From NCBI RefSeq assembly GCF_040760075.1, contig NZ_CP142884.1, positions 1,984,001-2,048,000 of the forward strand: a stretch of 64,000 bases of DNA. The letters run 5' to 3'. Both the position numbers and the translations under genes were made by a program. This DNA is from Sphingobacterium sp. R2 (lineage in GTDB: Bacteria > Bacteroidota > Bacteroidia > Sphingobacteriales > Sphingobacteriaceae). This document shows, one piece after another, positions 1 through 8,900 of this stretch (its first letter is position 1; each line of letters begins with the position of its first letter). The notes under the pieces were generated by a model, which made no database searches, was not told the origin of the DNA, and saw nothing but the letters and a program-made list of their open reading frames with translations.

Positions 1-984
1 ACAGATCAGTTATTATTGAAAAAGCAATTACCCAATGGATTAGAAATAGAAAAGATCACGGTTCCGCTTGGCGTTGTTGGTGTGATCTATGAATCGCGGC
101 CTAATGTGACGATAGATGTCGCTGCTTTATGTATTCAGTCGGGCAATGTTTGCTTATTGCGGGGTGGTTCCGATGCATTACATACCAATGAAGTGCTTTT
201 GAAAGTCATCCATGATATCTTGGAACAGCATGGTATTGCAACAACTATTGTGCAACTGTTGCCTGTGGATAGGAAGCATGTTTCGGAATTATTGGAAGCT
301 ACCCAATATGTGGATATTATCATCCCGCGTGGGTCGCAGTCATTGATCAATTTTGTGCGGGAAAATGCCAAGGTACCTGTGATTGAGACAGGGGCAGGAG
401 TATGCCATACGTATGTCGACTGTACCGCAGATTTGGATATGGCAGCGAGGATTGTCGCAAATGCTAAAATTTCTAGACCTTCTGTCTGTAACTCCTTGGA
501 TACAGTTTTGGTCGATAAGGATGTTGTAACGGAATTTTTAGTTAAACTGGCTCCGTATCTCGAAGAGGCCCAAGTTGAAGTTTTTGCTGACGCGACTGCC
601 TATCAGGTACTAAAACATGAAAATTTTTCAAATTTAAAGCGAGCAGAAGCGGCGGATTTTGGAAGGGAATTTTTAGATTTGAAATGTTCGGTAAAAACCG
701 TTGCCGGTTTGGATGAAGCGCTGGAACATATTGGAACATATTCTTCCAAACATTCGGAGTGCATCGTCTCTTCCAATGAACTTCATATTGAACAGTTTTT
801 AAATACAGTGGATGCCGCTGCGGTGTATGCCAATGCGTCGACACGTTTTACAGATGGCGGAGAATTTGGACTTGGGGCTGAAATAGGAATTTCTACTCAA
901 AAATTACATGCACGGGGACCCTTTGCATTGGAAAAGTTGGTTACAGAGAAATGGATTGTCCGTGGGAACGGTCAGATTCGATAA
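1..984 (+). CDS. proA: gamma-glutamyl phosphate reductase, 3' part (5' end outside window)
   Basis: ProA reduces gamma-glutamyl phosphate to glutamate semialdehyde with NADPH, the second step of proline synthesis. The frame is open from base 1 (T-D-Q-L-L-L-K-K), so the N-terminal part, roughly 90 residues, lies outside the window. Family hallmarks are the VIYESRPNVT segment, LLRGGSDALHTN, IIPRGSQSLI, the catalytic cysteine in RPSVCNSLDT (codon 487-489) and the C-terminal NASTRFTDGGEFGLGAEIGISTQ block. The end KWIVRGNGQIR is typical and intact. A TTG at 16 is an internal codon, not the start. The identification is from recalled family similarity and is firm. Confidence 0.97.
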   Translation, partial: TDQLLLKKQLPNGLEIEKITVPLGVVGVIYESRPNVTIDVAALCIQSGNVCLLRGGSDALHTNEVLLKVIHDILEQHGIATTIVQLLPVDRKHVSELLEATQYVDIIIPRGSQSLINFVRENAKVPVIETGAGVCHTYVDCTADLDMAARIVANAKISRPSVCNSLDTVLVDKDVVTEFLVKLAPYLEEAQVEVFADATAYQVLKHENFSNLKRAEAADFGREFLDLKCSVKTVAGLDEALEHIGTYSSKHSECIVSSNELHIEQFLNTVDAAAVYANASTRFTDGGEFGLGAEIGISTQKLHARGPFALEKLVTEKWIVRGNGQIR

Positions 985-996
985 TAGATCTATACG

Positions 997-1404
997 ATGG
1001 GAATAAGTTTTAAAAGAGATTTGATGGTACGCTGGGTGGAGGACATTGGGAAGTTTCTGCGGATATGGATTGACGGTTACGATGCTTTTGCTGAACCAGA
1101 AGATCCGGCCCAGTTTGCCGAAGCTTATCAGAAGTTTTTTGAAAGGGATCGGAGTTTTTATTTGAGTATTTCCGAAGATGAGCTCACAACTTATGCAAAA
1201 AATGACCTGGATGCGCAACAATTACATCCACTTGCGCTGACCCTGTTGTTTGACGGTCTCAATGCCAGAGATGGCAGCCAGGAAAATCTGCTTCGTAAAG
1301 CAAAGTTAATTTTGAATCTAGCCATGGCTGAAACGGCGAGCTTTGCCTTTCAGGATTACCAGTATTTAGCCATGATTGATGATAAATTGAAAACTATAAA
1401 CTAG
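997..1404 (+). CDS. hypothetical protein, 135 aa, helical
   Basis: This small protein starts 12 bases after the proA stop on the same strand, so it is probably co-transcribed with it. I do not recognise the family with certainty. It lacks a signal peptide and membrane segments. It appears mostly alpha-helical, with an amphipathic N-terminus (RDLMVRWVEDIGKFLR), an acidic middle and a leucine-rich C-terminal half (LRKAKLILNLAMAE) that could be a TPR-like helical pair. An alternative start at codon 10 (M-V-R-W) would fit the conserved-looking part equally well. Codon use resembles its neighbours, so it looks like a real gene. Confidence 0.7.
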   Translation: MGISFKRDLMVRWVEDIGKFLRIWIDGYDAFAEPEDPAQFAEAYQKFFERDRSFYLSISEDELTTYAKNDLDAQQLHPLALTLLFDGLNARDGSQENLLRKAKLILNLAMAETASFAFQDYQYLAMIDDKLKTIN

Positions 1405-1463
1405 GGTAGCGAAGTGTCTGCTAAGTTTATTATTGAATTGCTATAGAAACTTCGAGTTGTAAT

Positions 1464-1577
1464 ATGAACGATACTGCGCTTAGCAGAGAAAATAAACAGG
1501 AGCTGTCAGTTATTAAACTGGAAGTGAGTATGCTTACACAATGGCTGACAGTACATCAACTGCAGCCATTGTTTTAA
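1464..1577 (+). CDS. possible small protein, 37 aa
   Basis: A short frame with an ATG start encodes a 37-residue peptide beginning MNDTALSRENKQ and ending LTVHQLQPLF. It lies 59 bases after the preceding unknown gene, same strand, and ends 7 bases before the stop of the convergent acyl-CoA dehydrogenase. The composition is protein-like, with a Glu/Lys-rich first half and an aliphatic amphipathic second half. There is no recognised domain. It may be a real conserved small protein of the proA unit, or chance. Confidence 0.3.
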   Translation: MNDTALSRENKQELSVIKLEVSMLTQWLTVHQLQPLF

Positions 1578-1584
1578 GGGAATG

Positions 1585-2721
1585 CTACCGCAAGATCTCT
1601 CGGGCGATCACCAGGCGTTGTATCTCAGAGGTTCCCTCATAGATTTGCGTGATTTTTGCATCACGCATTAGCCTTTCAACATGATATTCTTTTACGTACC
1701 CATAGCCACCGTGGATCTGTACAGCTTCTACCGTGTGTTTCATGGCAACTTCAGACGCATGTAATTTGGCCATTGCTGCTTCTTTACCGTAGGGAAGTCC
1801 CTGATCTTTAGTCCAGGCTGCTTTATATGTCAAAAGCCTAGCGGCCTCGATCTCGACCTCCATATCGGCCAATTTAAACTGTATGGCCTGATGGTCCGAA
1901 ATCGGCTTTCCAAAGGTCTTTCGCTCTTTTGAGTACGCCAAAGCAAGGTCATAGGCACCAGCAGCTATTCCTAAGGCCTGTGCTGCGATGCCAATACGAC
2001 CGCCATCGAGGGTTTTCATCGCAAATTTAAATCCGAAGCCATCCTCTCCAATACGATTTTCTTTGGGAACCTGAACATCGGAAAATAGGAGTGAGTGCGT
2101 ATCTGAACTGCGGATGCCCAATTTGTTTTCTTTCGGGCCAATGGTAAATCCAGGCAGTCCTTTTTCAACGATTAAAACATTGATTCCTTTATGCCCTTTT
2201 TCAGGGTGTGTCTGTGCAATGACAAGATAGATGTCGGCGTGCCCCCCATTCGTGATCCAGTTTTTTGTGCCATTTAGTAGATAATGATCGCCTTTATCTT
2301 CTGCAGTTGTATGTTGTGACGAGGCGTCAGACCCGGCTTCGGGTTCGGATAGCGCAAATGCACCCAATTTCTCCCCCTTTGCTAGTGGAACCAGGTATTT
2401 TTGTTTTTGTTCTTCCGTCCCGAAAGCATGAAGTCCATATAATACAAGGGAATTGTGAGCGGAGACAATAACGGCCGCAGAGGCATCAATTTTGGCAATT
2501 TCTTCGAGAACAAGAACATAGGCCAACGTATCCATGCCCGCCCCACCATAAGCTTCGGGGGTCATGATACCCATAAATCCAAGTTCGCCCATCTGTTTGA
2601 CAAAATCAGTGGGAAATTTAGCGGATTCATCGCGTTCTATTGCCCCAGCCTTTAGTTCCTGGGCCAATTCCCGCGCTGCGTCGCGGATCATTTTATGTTC
2701 TTCGCTTAATTCAAAATTCAT
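1585..2721 (-). CDS. acyl-CoA dehydrogenase (short/branched-chain type)
   Basis: This FAD enzyme oxidises acyl-CoA to 2-enoyl-CoA and passes electrons to ETF, in fatty acid or branched amino acid breakdown. At 378 residues it has the normal family length. Visible are the N-terminal helical domain ([20 protein letters not shown]), the [10 protein letters not shown] and [11 protein letters not shown] beta-domain motifs, and the C-terminal signature [17 protein letters not shown], whose first Glu is the catalytic base in short-chain and branched-chain members. RMRDAKI-type and [10 protein letters not shown] motifs are also present. Substrate chain length cannot be read from the sequence. It is monocistronic, facing the small genes after proA. 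Confidence 0.93.
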   Translation of the reverse strand: MNFELSEEHKMIRDAARELAQELKAGAIERDESAKFPTDFVKQMGELGFMGIMTPEAYGGAGMDTLAYVLVLEEIAKIDASAAVIVSAHNSLVLYGLHAFGTEEQKQKYLVPLAKGEKLGAFALSEPEAGSDASSQHTTAEDKGDHYLLNGTKNWITNGGHADIYLVIAQTHPEKGHKGINVLIVEKGLPGFTIGPKENKLGIRSSDTHSLLFSDVQVPKENRIGEDGFGFKFAMKTLDGGRIGIAAQALGIAAGAYDLALAYSKERKTFGKPISDHQAIQFKLADMEVEIEAARLLTYKAAWTKDQGLPYGKEAAMAKLHASEVAMKHTVEAVQIHGGYGYVKEYHVERLMRDAKITQIYEGTSEIQRLVIAREILR

Positions 2722-3066
2722 GGTATTCCTATTTTTGGTTTATCAGTTACCAAACCGATAACTAGTTATCTAATACGGTTTGCTGTCAAAAAGTTTTTTC
2801 CAGCACATCATCAATTTAGAAGCTCAATGTAAAGCTATACCCAAATATACAAATATATATTATGCAAGCATAGTAATTGGGCGAATAACTTTTTTATCCT
2901 TTCGGGCTAACCCGAGGGGATAATGAGATCGTAGAATTTCACAGATTTTGAGTGCACATCATCCGTTCAGGACATTTCAAGCCGCAGATAAAAAGATACT
3001 TCTTAGTTGCACGGTGGATAAGTTGACCTTAGTTTTTTCATATTACTTTAAAAAAATGAAGAATTA
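2722..3066. other. intergenic region between divergent genes
   Basis: About 345 AT-rich bases lie between the acyl-CoA dehydrogenase start and the peroxiredoxin promoter. I see no open frame of protein-like composition, no RNA gene and no strong hairpin. It should carry the promoter of the leftward dehydrogenase gene, but I could not assign one with confidence. Confidence 0.5.
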
Positions 3067-3097
3067 CTTGTTTGCTAAATTTAATCTACTATATTTG
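3067..3097 (+). promoter_or_regulatory. Bacteroidota-type promoter of the peroxiredoxin gene
   Basis: TATATTTG at 3090-3097 matches the -7 consensus TAnnTTTG. CTTG at 3067-3070 matches the -33 TTTG element in three of four bases, with a 19-base spacer. The inferred start of transcription is near 3104, giving a leader of about 33 bases before the ATG. Confidence 0.55.
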
Positions 3098-3136
3098 TAG
3101 ACTATATAATGTAAACACCTTTAAAAAAATAAGATT

Positions 3137-3772
3137 ATGAGTTTAAGATTAGGAGATGAAGCGCCAAATTTTAAAGCGCAAACAACCATTGGTGAAATAG
3201 ACTTTCACGATTATATTAAAGATAGCTGGGTCGTTTTCTTTTCACACCCGTCAGATTATACTCCGGTATGTACCACAGAGTTGGGGCGCACAGCAAAGTT
3301 AAAATCGGAATTTGACAAAAGGGGGGTAAAAGCCATTGCGCTGAGTGTAGATAATGTAAACGATCACTTAAACTGGATCAAGGATATTAATGAGACACAA
3401 CATACAGAAGTGAATTTCCCGGTTATCGCCGATGAAGATCATCATGTGTCCGAATTATACGATATGATCCACCCGAATGCTTCTGCAACAGCTACTGTGC
3501 GTTCGGTATTCATTATAGGGCCTGATAAAAAGATTAAATTGACCCTGACATATCCAGCCTCAACGGGTCGTAATTTTGACGAGATTTTACGCGTTATTGA
3601 TTCTTTACAGTTAACGTCAGATTATCAAGTAGCTACACCTGCAGATTGGAAGCATGGGGAAGATGTTATTGTTGTTCCGGCGATAAAGACTGAAGACATC
3701 CCTGCGAAATTCCCGAAAGGATATAAAGAGATCAAACCATATTTGAGAACAACGCCCCAACCAAATCTATAG
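3137..3772 (+). CDS. 1-Cys peroxiredoxin (Prx6 type)
   Basis: This thiol peroxidase reduces hydrogen peroxide and alkyl hydroperoxides. The 211-residue length and long C-terminal extension (after residue 165) are typical of the Prx6/1-Cys group. The peroxidatic Cys45 lies in SDYTPVCTTELG, and it is the only cysteine in the protein, so no resolving cysteine is present. The conserved Arg region is around TVRSVFIIGPD. The gene stands alone between its own promoter and a strong hairpin terminator. The reductant is unknown. Induction by oxidative stress is plausible but is not shown by the sequence. Confidence 0.95.
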   Translation: MSLRLGDEAPNFKAQTTIGEIDFHDYIKDSWVVFFSHPSDYTPVCTTELGRTAKLKSEFDKRGVKAIALSVDNVNDHLNWIKDINETQHTEVNFPVIADEDHHVSELYDMIHPNASATATVRSVFIIGPDKKIKLTLTYPASTGRNFDEILRVIDSLQLTSDYQVATPADWKHGEDVIVVPAIKTEDIPAKFPKGYKEIKPYLRTTPQPNL

Positions 3773-3796
3773 GTTGAGGCGTCTGGAATTACCCAT

Positions 3797-3838
3797 AAAA
3801 AAGGCAACGTTTTTTTCAACGTTGCCTTTTTTATTTGG
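3797..3838. terminator. bidirectional intrinsic terminator
   Basis: A perfect 15-bp stem (3797-3811 with 3818-3832) encloses a 6-base loop. It has a T run on the plus strand and an A run on the left arm, so it can end both the peroxiredoxin transcript and the convergent sigma/protease operon. Confidence 0.9.
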
Positions 3839-3850
3839 TTTCAAATGCAG

Positions 3851-4978
3851 TTAATAGACTTTAACCATGTAGATATAGTCTTGCATTTTCTTGATTTGTT
3901 CTGTTCTTGGTAAACCCGCCAAGCTATTCTTTTTGTTGATCTTAAGCCCTGTAACCAAAGAATCCGTTGGAATCTCTGCTAACGCATTCAAGATTGATTT
4001 TGTTTTGATTGCAAAGGCTGCACCATCAATTCCACGTTGCTTTCCAGAAATAATACCAATAACGTTACCTCTGCTATCCAATACAGGACCACCACTATTA
4101 CCTGGATTGACTGGTACGGAAATCTGATACGCGATGGTATCACCGGCATAACCAGTTGATGAACTTAGGTATCCTTGACCATATACGGCTTCATCTCGCG
4201 GAAAGCCGATGGTATAGATATCTTCACCAAGATCTGAAGTTGATGTTTTAAATGTGTACGGTAAGCTCTTAACTTTTTTAAAGTTCTTATCAGCGATGTA
4301 CAAAATAGCCAAGTCTTTGCTAGGATCAGTATGTACGATTTGTGCTTTATAGGATTCGCCTTTATTATTTTGCAAGTAAATCGAATCTGCACCACTAACA
4401 ACGTGGTAGTTAGTGACAACATAACCATCTGTTGTCAACATAAAGCCTGTTGCGCCAAATTGGCTTTCAGCACCTTTCACTGATTTTTTGTCGTTGATAT
4501 CTTTGATTGCAGCATTGTGGGCATTGACGTTCTTTTTGACATTGTTCATGTCTCTACGCAATGCACTGTAATCGGAAGAAGCCTTTTCGAGGTTGCTGTA
4601 ATAACCGCTCAACCATAATGTGCCAAATACCGCAAATACCGCGACTACTGCAGCGACCAAAGAACTGGCTTTGATACGTTCCCAAAGAGAAATCACCGTT
4701 GACTGCTTCATTGGTACGACCTTAGTCGTTTTACTTTGGGTTTTATGGTATTCTTTTGCTGATTGTGCCAATACATTTTTGAAATCTATCCGATGGCTAG
4801 TTTCCTTCATGTGGGCAACAAATTCGCGGTGTTGTTGTAATTGGGCAGCATAGGAGGGGTGTTCAGCACAGAAAGATTCAAATGCAGCTTGTTCCTCGGC
4901 CGATAATTCGCCGCGAAGATATTGATCTGCTAATTCGAAAAATTCTTTTTGATTCATTGTTCCCATGGTGTTACTCAA
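3851..4978 (-). CDS. membrane-tethered trypsin-like protease with anti-sigma-like N-terminus
   Basis: A 375-residue protein of four parts. Residues 10-90 are a cytoplasmic helical region (LADQYLRGELSAEEQAAFE) resembling the N-terminal sigma-binding helices of anti-sigma factors. Residues 105-127 are a single membrane span (SLVAAVVAVFAVFGTLWL). Residues 128-168 are probably a coiled coil. Residues 172-340 form a trypsin/HtrA-like protease domain with His192 (TNYHVV), Asp222 (SKDLAIL) and Ser295 (NPGNSGGP). There is no PDZ domain. The predicted topology puts the protease in the periplasm. The gene follows an ECF sigma gene by 3 bases, so it is probably its regulator (inference). ATGs at codons 1, 5 and 8 are all possible starts. 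Confidence 0.85.
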   Translation of the reverse strand: MSNTMGTMNQKEFFELADQYLRGELSAEEQAAFESFCAEHPSYAAQLQQHREFVAHMKETSHRIDFKNVLAQSAKEYHKTQSKTTKVVPMKQSTVISLWERIKASSLVAAVVAVFAVFGTLWLSGYYSNLEKASSDYSALRRDMNNVKKNVNAHNAAIKDINDKKSVKGAESQFGATGFMLTTDGYVVTNYHVVSGADSIYLQNNKGESYKAQIVHTDPSKDLAILYIADKNFKKVKSLPYTFKTSTSDLGEDIYTIGFPRDEAVYGQGYLSSSTGYAGDTIAYQISVPVNPGNSGGPVLDSRGNVIGIISGKQRGIDGAAFAIKTKSILNALAEIPTDSLVTGLKINKKNSLAGLPRTEQIKKMQDYIYMVKVY

Positions 4979-4981
4979 ATT

Positions 4982-5554
4982 TTAATCTGTTGAAAAAAAT
5001 ATTTTTTTCAGCCGTTGCAGGCATTTATACTTCTGAGTCTTGGCATTATCTGTATTGGTATAACCAAATTTTTCACAGATATCCTGCATCGAATGGTTTA
5101 AGATGTAGAAATCGTGTAAGATTGTCTTACAGGGTTCTCCCATTTTCTCTAAGGCAAGCTCCATTTGGTCAAACTTTTTTTCAAGTTCTTGATGCTGTTG
5201 TAGATCTTCTTCCTCAAATAAGGAATCTTCATAACCGCGAATGTCACTATTGCCAAAACCAGCACGATTGAGTTGCTTAAGCCAAAGCCTTCTGCAAATC
5301 GAGTAGAGATATGTTTTAAGTTTGCTGCTGAGCTCAAAGTTCCCTTTGGAAACTTTATCGTAGAGCACAATCACAGCTTCTTGAAAGATATCTTTCGCTT
5401 CATCCTCCCTTCCATTATTTTGCAAGATCATATGGCTTATAGACGGATAGTAACGCTTATAGATAGCATCTATCGCCAAGCTGTTGCCGTCTTTGATGCC
5501 TTCAATGATTTGCTCATCATTTTCTAGCAGGACTGATTTACTGAATTTACTCAC
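4982..5554 (-). CDS. ECF-type RNA polymerase sigma factor
   Basis: A 190-residue sigma-70 family protein without region 1. Region 2 covers about residues 20-90 (AIYKRYYPSISHMILQ, DEAKDIFQEAVIVLYDKV, LSSKLKTYLYSICRRLW). Region 4 covers about residues 120-185, with the helix-turn-helix around MQDICEKFGYTNTDNAKTQKYKCLQRLK. The DEAKDIFQEAVI segment corresponds to the core-binding region 2.2. It is the first gene of a two-gene unit with the protease/anti-sigma gene, a common ECF arrangement. The target promoters are unknown; possible autoregulation cannot be judged. Confidence 0.93.
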   Translation of the reverse strand: MSKFSKSVLLENDEQIIEGIKDGNSLAIDAIYKRYYPSISHMILQNNGREDEAKDIFQEAVIVLYDKVSKGNFELSSKLKTYLYSICRRLWLKQLNRAGFGNSDIRGYEDSLFEEEDLQQHQELEKKFDQMELALEKMGEPCKTILHDFYILNHSMQDICEKFGYTNTDNAKTQKYKCLQRLKKIFFSTD

Positions 5555-5589
5555 CTATTAATACCTTAATGCTTAAATTGTAACCCTTT

Positions 5590-5620
5590 GAAAAATAAAA
5601 TTATTCGAAATAATTTCAAA
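5590..5620 (-). promoter_or_regulatory. candidate promoter of the sigma/protease operon
   Basis: Read on the minus strand, TTTG (5617-5620) is followed after 19 bases by TATTTTTC (5590-5597), which matches TAnnTTTG except for the last base. The flanking AATTATTTCGAATAATT sequence is near-palindromic and could be an operator, but the region is very AT-rich and chance is possible. Confidence 0.35.
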
Positions 5621-5883
5621 CGCCAACTTTTATTTGTTTAAAGCGAAATCTATCCAAAAATACTGCTTATTACTGACAACCGAAAGCATTTGTTTTTTAT
5701 TGGAATAGTACGGTCTATTTCTTAGCGCGGCAAGTTTCCTTTGCATCTTTTTTTGATGTTGTTACTTGCTTTGCTGCATAGCTGCCAGAAGAACTACCCT
5801 CGACTGATGAAGAACACGAAATTGAGCGAAAGGATTTTCGATTGTATCGAAAAAGTTTCGCAATCGAGTGCTTTCATAATCTG

Positions 5884-5915
5884 CTTGTTATTACTCCAAA
5901 ATGAAGTTACATTTG
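5884..5915 (+). promoter_or_regulatory. promoter of the GH2 beta-galactosidase gene
   Basis: TACATTTG at 5908-5915 fits TAnnTTTG exactly. CTTG at 5884-5887 stands 20 bases upstream. The predicted leader before the ATG at 5946 is only about 24 bases. The rest of the 5621-5883 gap shows no gene I can support. Confidence 0.5.
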
Positions 5916-5945
5916 GTTTCCTAGTCTAAATTGTTCAACGACATT

Positions 5946-8900
5946 ATGTTAAGAAAATCTCTTATTTTTTCAACGATTCTAGCCTCCTTGCTATCCCTGA
6001 ACACAAGTTTCACGATAGGGCAGACCACCACATCCGCTATCGACGGTTTTCAGTACGGAACATTACAGTCTCCAAAAGGGAATGAGTGGGACTCTCCCCA
6101 ACTATTATCACTGAATAAAGAACTGCCACATGCTTCGTTCTATTCTTTTAAAAACGTGCAGAGTGCAAGAAAAGTACTTCCCGAGCACAGTAACTATTGG
6201 ATTTCGCTCAATGGATCCTGGAAATTCAACTGGGTGAAGACTCCAGCGGAGCGGCCGAAGGATTTTTATCATCCTACATATGATGTTGGTGGCTGGGAAT
6301 CGGTGCCTGTGCCCATGAGCTGGAATATTTTTGGTATACAAAAGGATGGCAGCTTAAAGTATGGCGTGCCTATTTATACCAACCAGCGCGTTATCTTTCA
6401 TCATCAGGTAACGGTCGGTGATTGGAAAGGTGGGGTCATGCGTACACCAGCCCAAGATTGGACAACTTATGTTTATCGTAATGAAGTTGGATCTTATCGA
6501 CGCAACTTTACAGTCCCCACCGACTGGGACGGCCGCGAGGTATTTATCAATTTTGATGGTGTGGATTCTTTTTTCTACCTATGGATCAATGGCAAGTATG
6601 TCGGTTTTTCTAAAAATTCAAGAAACGTTGCGTCTTTCAACATCTCACCTTACTTAAAAAAGGACGCTGACAATGTGTTGGCTGTTGAAGTTTATCGTAG
6701 TTCCGATGCTTCTTTTTTGGAAGCTCAGGATATGTTTAGGCTGCCCGGGATATTTCGTGATGTCTCCCTGACTTCAACGCCAAAGGTGCAGATTCGTGAT
6801 TTGGCGGCTATTCCAGATTTGGATAGCAATTACGAAAATGGTTCCTTGAAAATTACGAGTACGGTACGCAATCTTGGCAATAGAAAAGCTGAAGGCTATA
6901 AACTCGTTTATTCACTCTATAAGAATAAGCTTTATAGTGACGAGAATACCTTTGTAGACCAGGCAGAAGCAGCAGCAGCTGTGCCAGTCCTCGATGGTCA
7001 AGTTTCCAACAGCATCACAGCAACGTTGAATGTGAAGAATCCAAATAAATGGTCGGCAGAGTTACCGTATCGGTATACTTTGGTGGCTGAATTGAAGGAT
7101 AAGAAGAACAAAACTGTTGAAACTGTTTCCACCTATGTTGGATTTAGAAAGGTTGAAATTAAAGATACCAAGGCCGCGGATGATGAATTTGGGCTGGCTG
7201 GACGCTATTATTATATCAACGGCAAAACAGTGAAGCTTAAAGGGGTCAACCGGCACGAGACCAACCCGGAGCATGGGAAAGTGGTGACGAGGGAACAGAT
7301 GGAAGCTGAGGTAAAATTGATGAAAAGGGCAAATATCAACCACGTTCGTAATTCGCATTATCCAGAACCTGCCTATTGGTATTACCTATGCGATAAATAT
7401 GGAATTTATCTGGAGGATGAAGCCAATATTGAAAGTCACGAGTATTATTATGGAAAAGAATCTCTCTCGCATGTTCCTGAATGGAAGAATGCACATGTGG
7501 CCCGTAATATCGAAATGGTGCATTCGACCATCAATCATCCGGCTGTCGTCATCTGGTCTTTAGGAAATGAAGCTGGTCCCGGCGATAATTTTGTGGCAGC
7601 CTATCAGGCCATCAAGAAAATCGATACTTCAAGACCTGTTCAATACGAGCGTAACAATGCAATCGTAGATATGGGGTCCAACCAATATCCGTCAATTGAC
7701 TGGGTCAGAGGTGCTGTAAAAGGTACCTATAAATTAAAGTATCCTTACCATATCTCTGAATATTCACATTCCATGGGGAATGCTGTTGGTAACTTAATTG
7801 ATTATTGGGAAGCCATCGAATCGACAAACTTCTTTATGGGCGGAGCCATCTGGGATTGGATCGATCAGGCGATGTATTATTACGATAAAAATACAGGAGA
7901 ACGCTTTTTGGCCTATGGTGGTGATTTTGGGGATAAACCCAATGATGGAACTTTTGTCAATAACGGGTTGATCTTTGCCGATATGAAACCTAAGCCACAG
8001 TATTATGAGGTAAAGAAAGTATACCAAAATGCGGGCGTAAAGGCCGTTGATATGCAACAGGGTAAAATTGAACTATTTAATAAAAATTACTTTAAGGACC
8101 TATCCGATTATCAGGTACAGTGGTCGTTATTCAAAGACGGTGTAGAAGTCACAAATAGCCAAGGCACGATCAGCACGGCGGATTTGCCTAATGCGCGCCA
8201 ACGCAAGCAGTTTGTATTGCCGATAAATTACGCACAGTTAGATGCTGGATCGGAATATTTTGTGAAAGTCCAATTTATACTCCATGAAGATAGGCCATGG
8301 GCAACAAAAGGTTTTGTCCAGATGGAGGAACAGCTTTTTGTCAAAGCTGCTGAAAAGAAACCGCTGATTTCATCTGTTGCAAAAGGGAGAGCTCCGGTAC
8401 TTTCCAAAGAAGGTGATTTGCAGGTGGTGAAGGGAGATCAGTTTATCGCGAAGTTTGATAATAAAACAGGCTCAATATATAATCTAGCGTATGCCGGTAG
8501 ATACGTTATCCGCGATGGCGAAGGGCCAAAATTGGATGCACTACGTGCCCCGGTTGACAATGACAACTGGGCTTACCAACAGTGGTTTGAAAAGGGACTA
8601 CATAATCTGAAACATACGGTTTTGTCGTCAAATAGCTATACCAAGAAAGATGGAACAGTTGTATTGACATTTACAGTTGAATCGCAAGCGCCTTATGGTG
8701 CGTCTTTGTTGGGAGGAACTTCGGGAACCTACACCCTTAGAGCACACAAAGGCAAACCTTTTGGTAAGGACGACTTTAAATTCACAAGCAATCAGATCTG
8801 GACCATCTATAAGGATGGCTCCATAGAATTATCTTCGAGTATTACATCTAATAATGCGAGTATTGTCTTAGCGCGACTGGGCTATTCTTTGCAACTGCCT

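Noticed and set aside
5741..5929. 62-codon frame upstream of the GH2 gene
   Set aside because: It overlaps the inferred GH2 promoter. It lacks a plausible start context, and the composition is that of AT-rich intergenic DNA.
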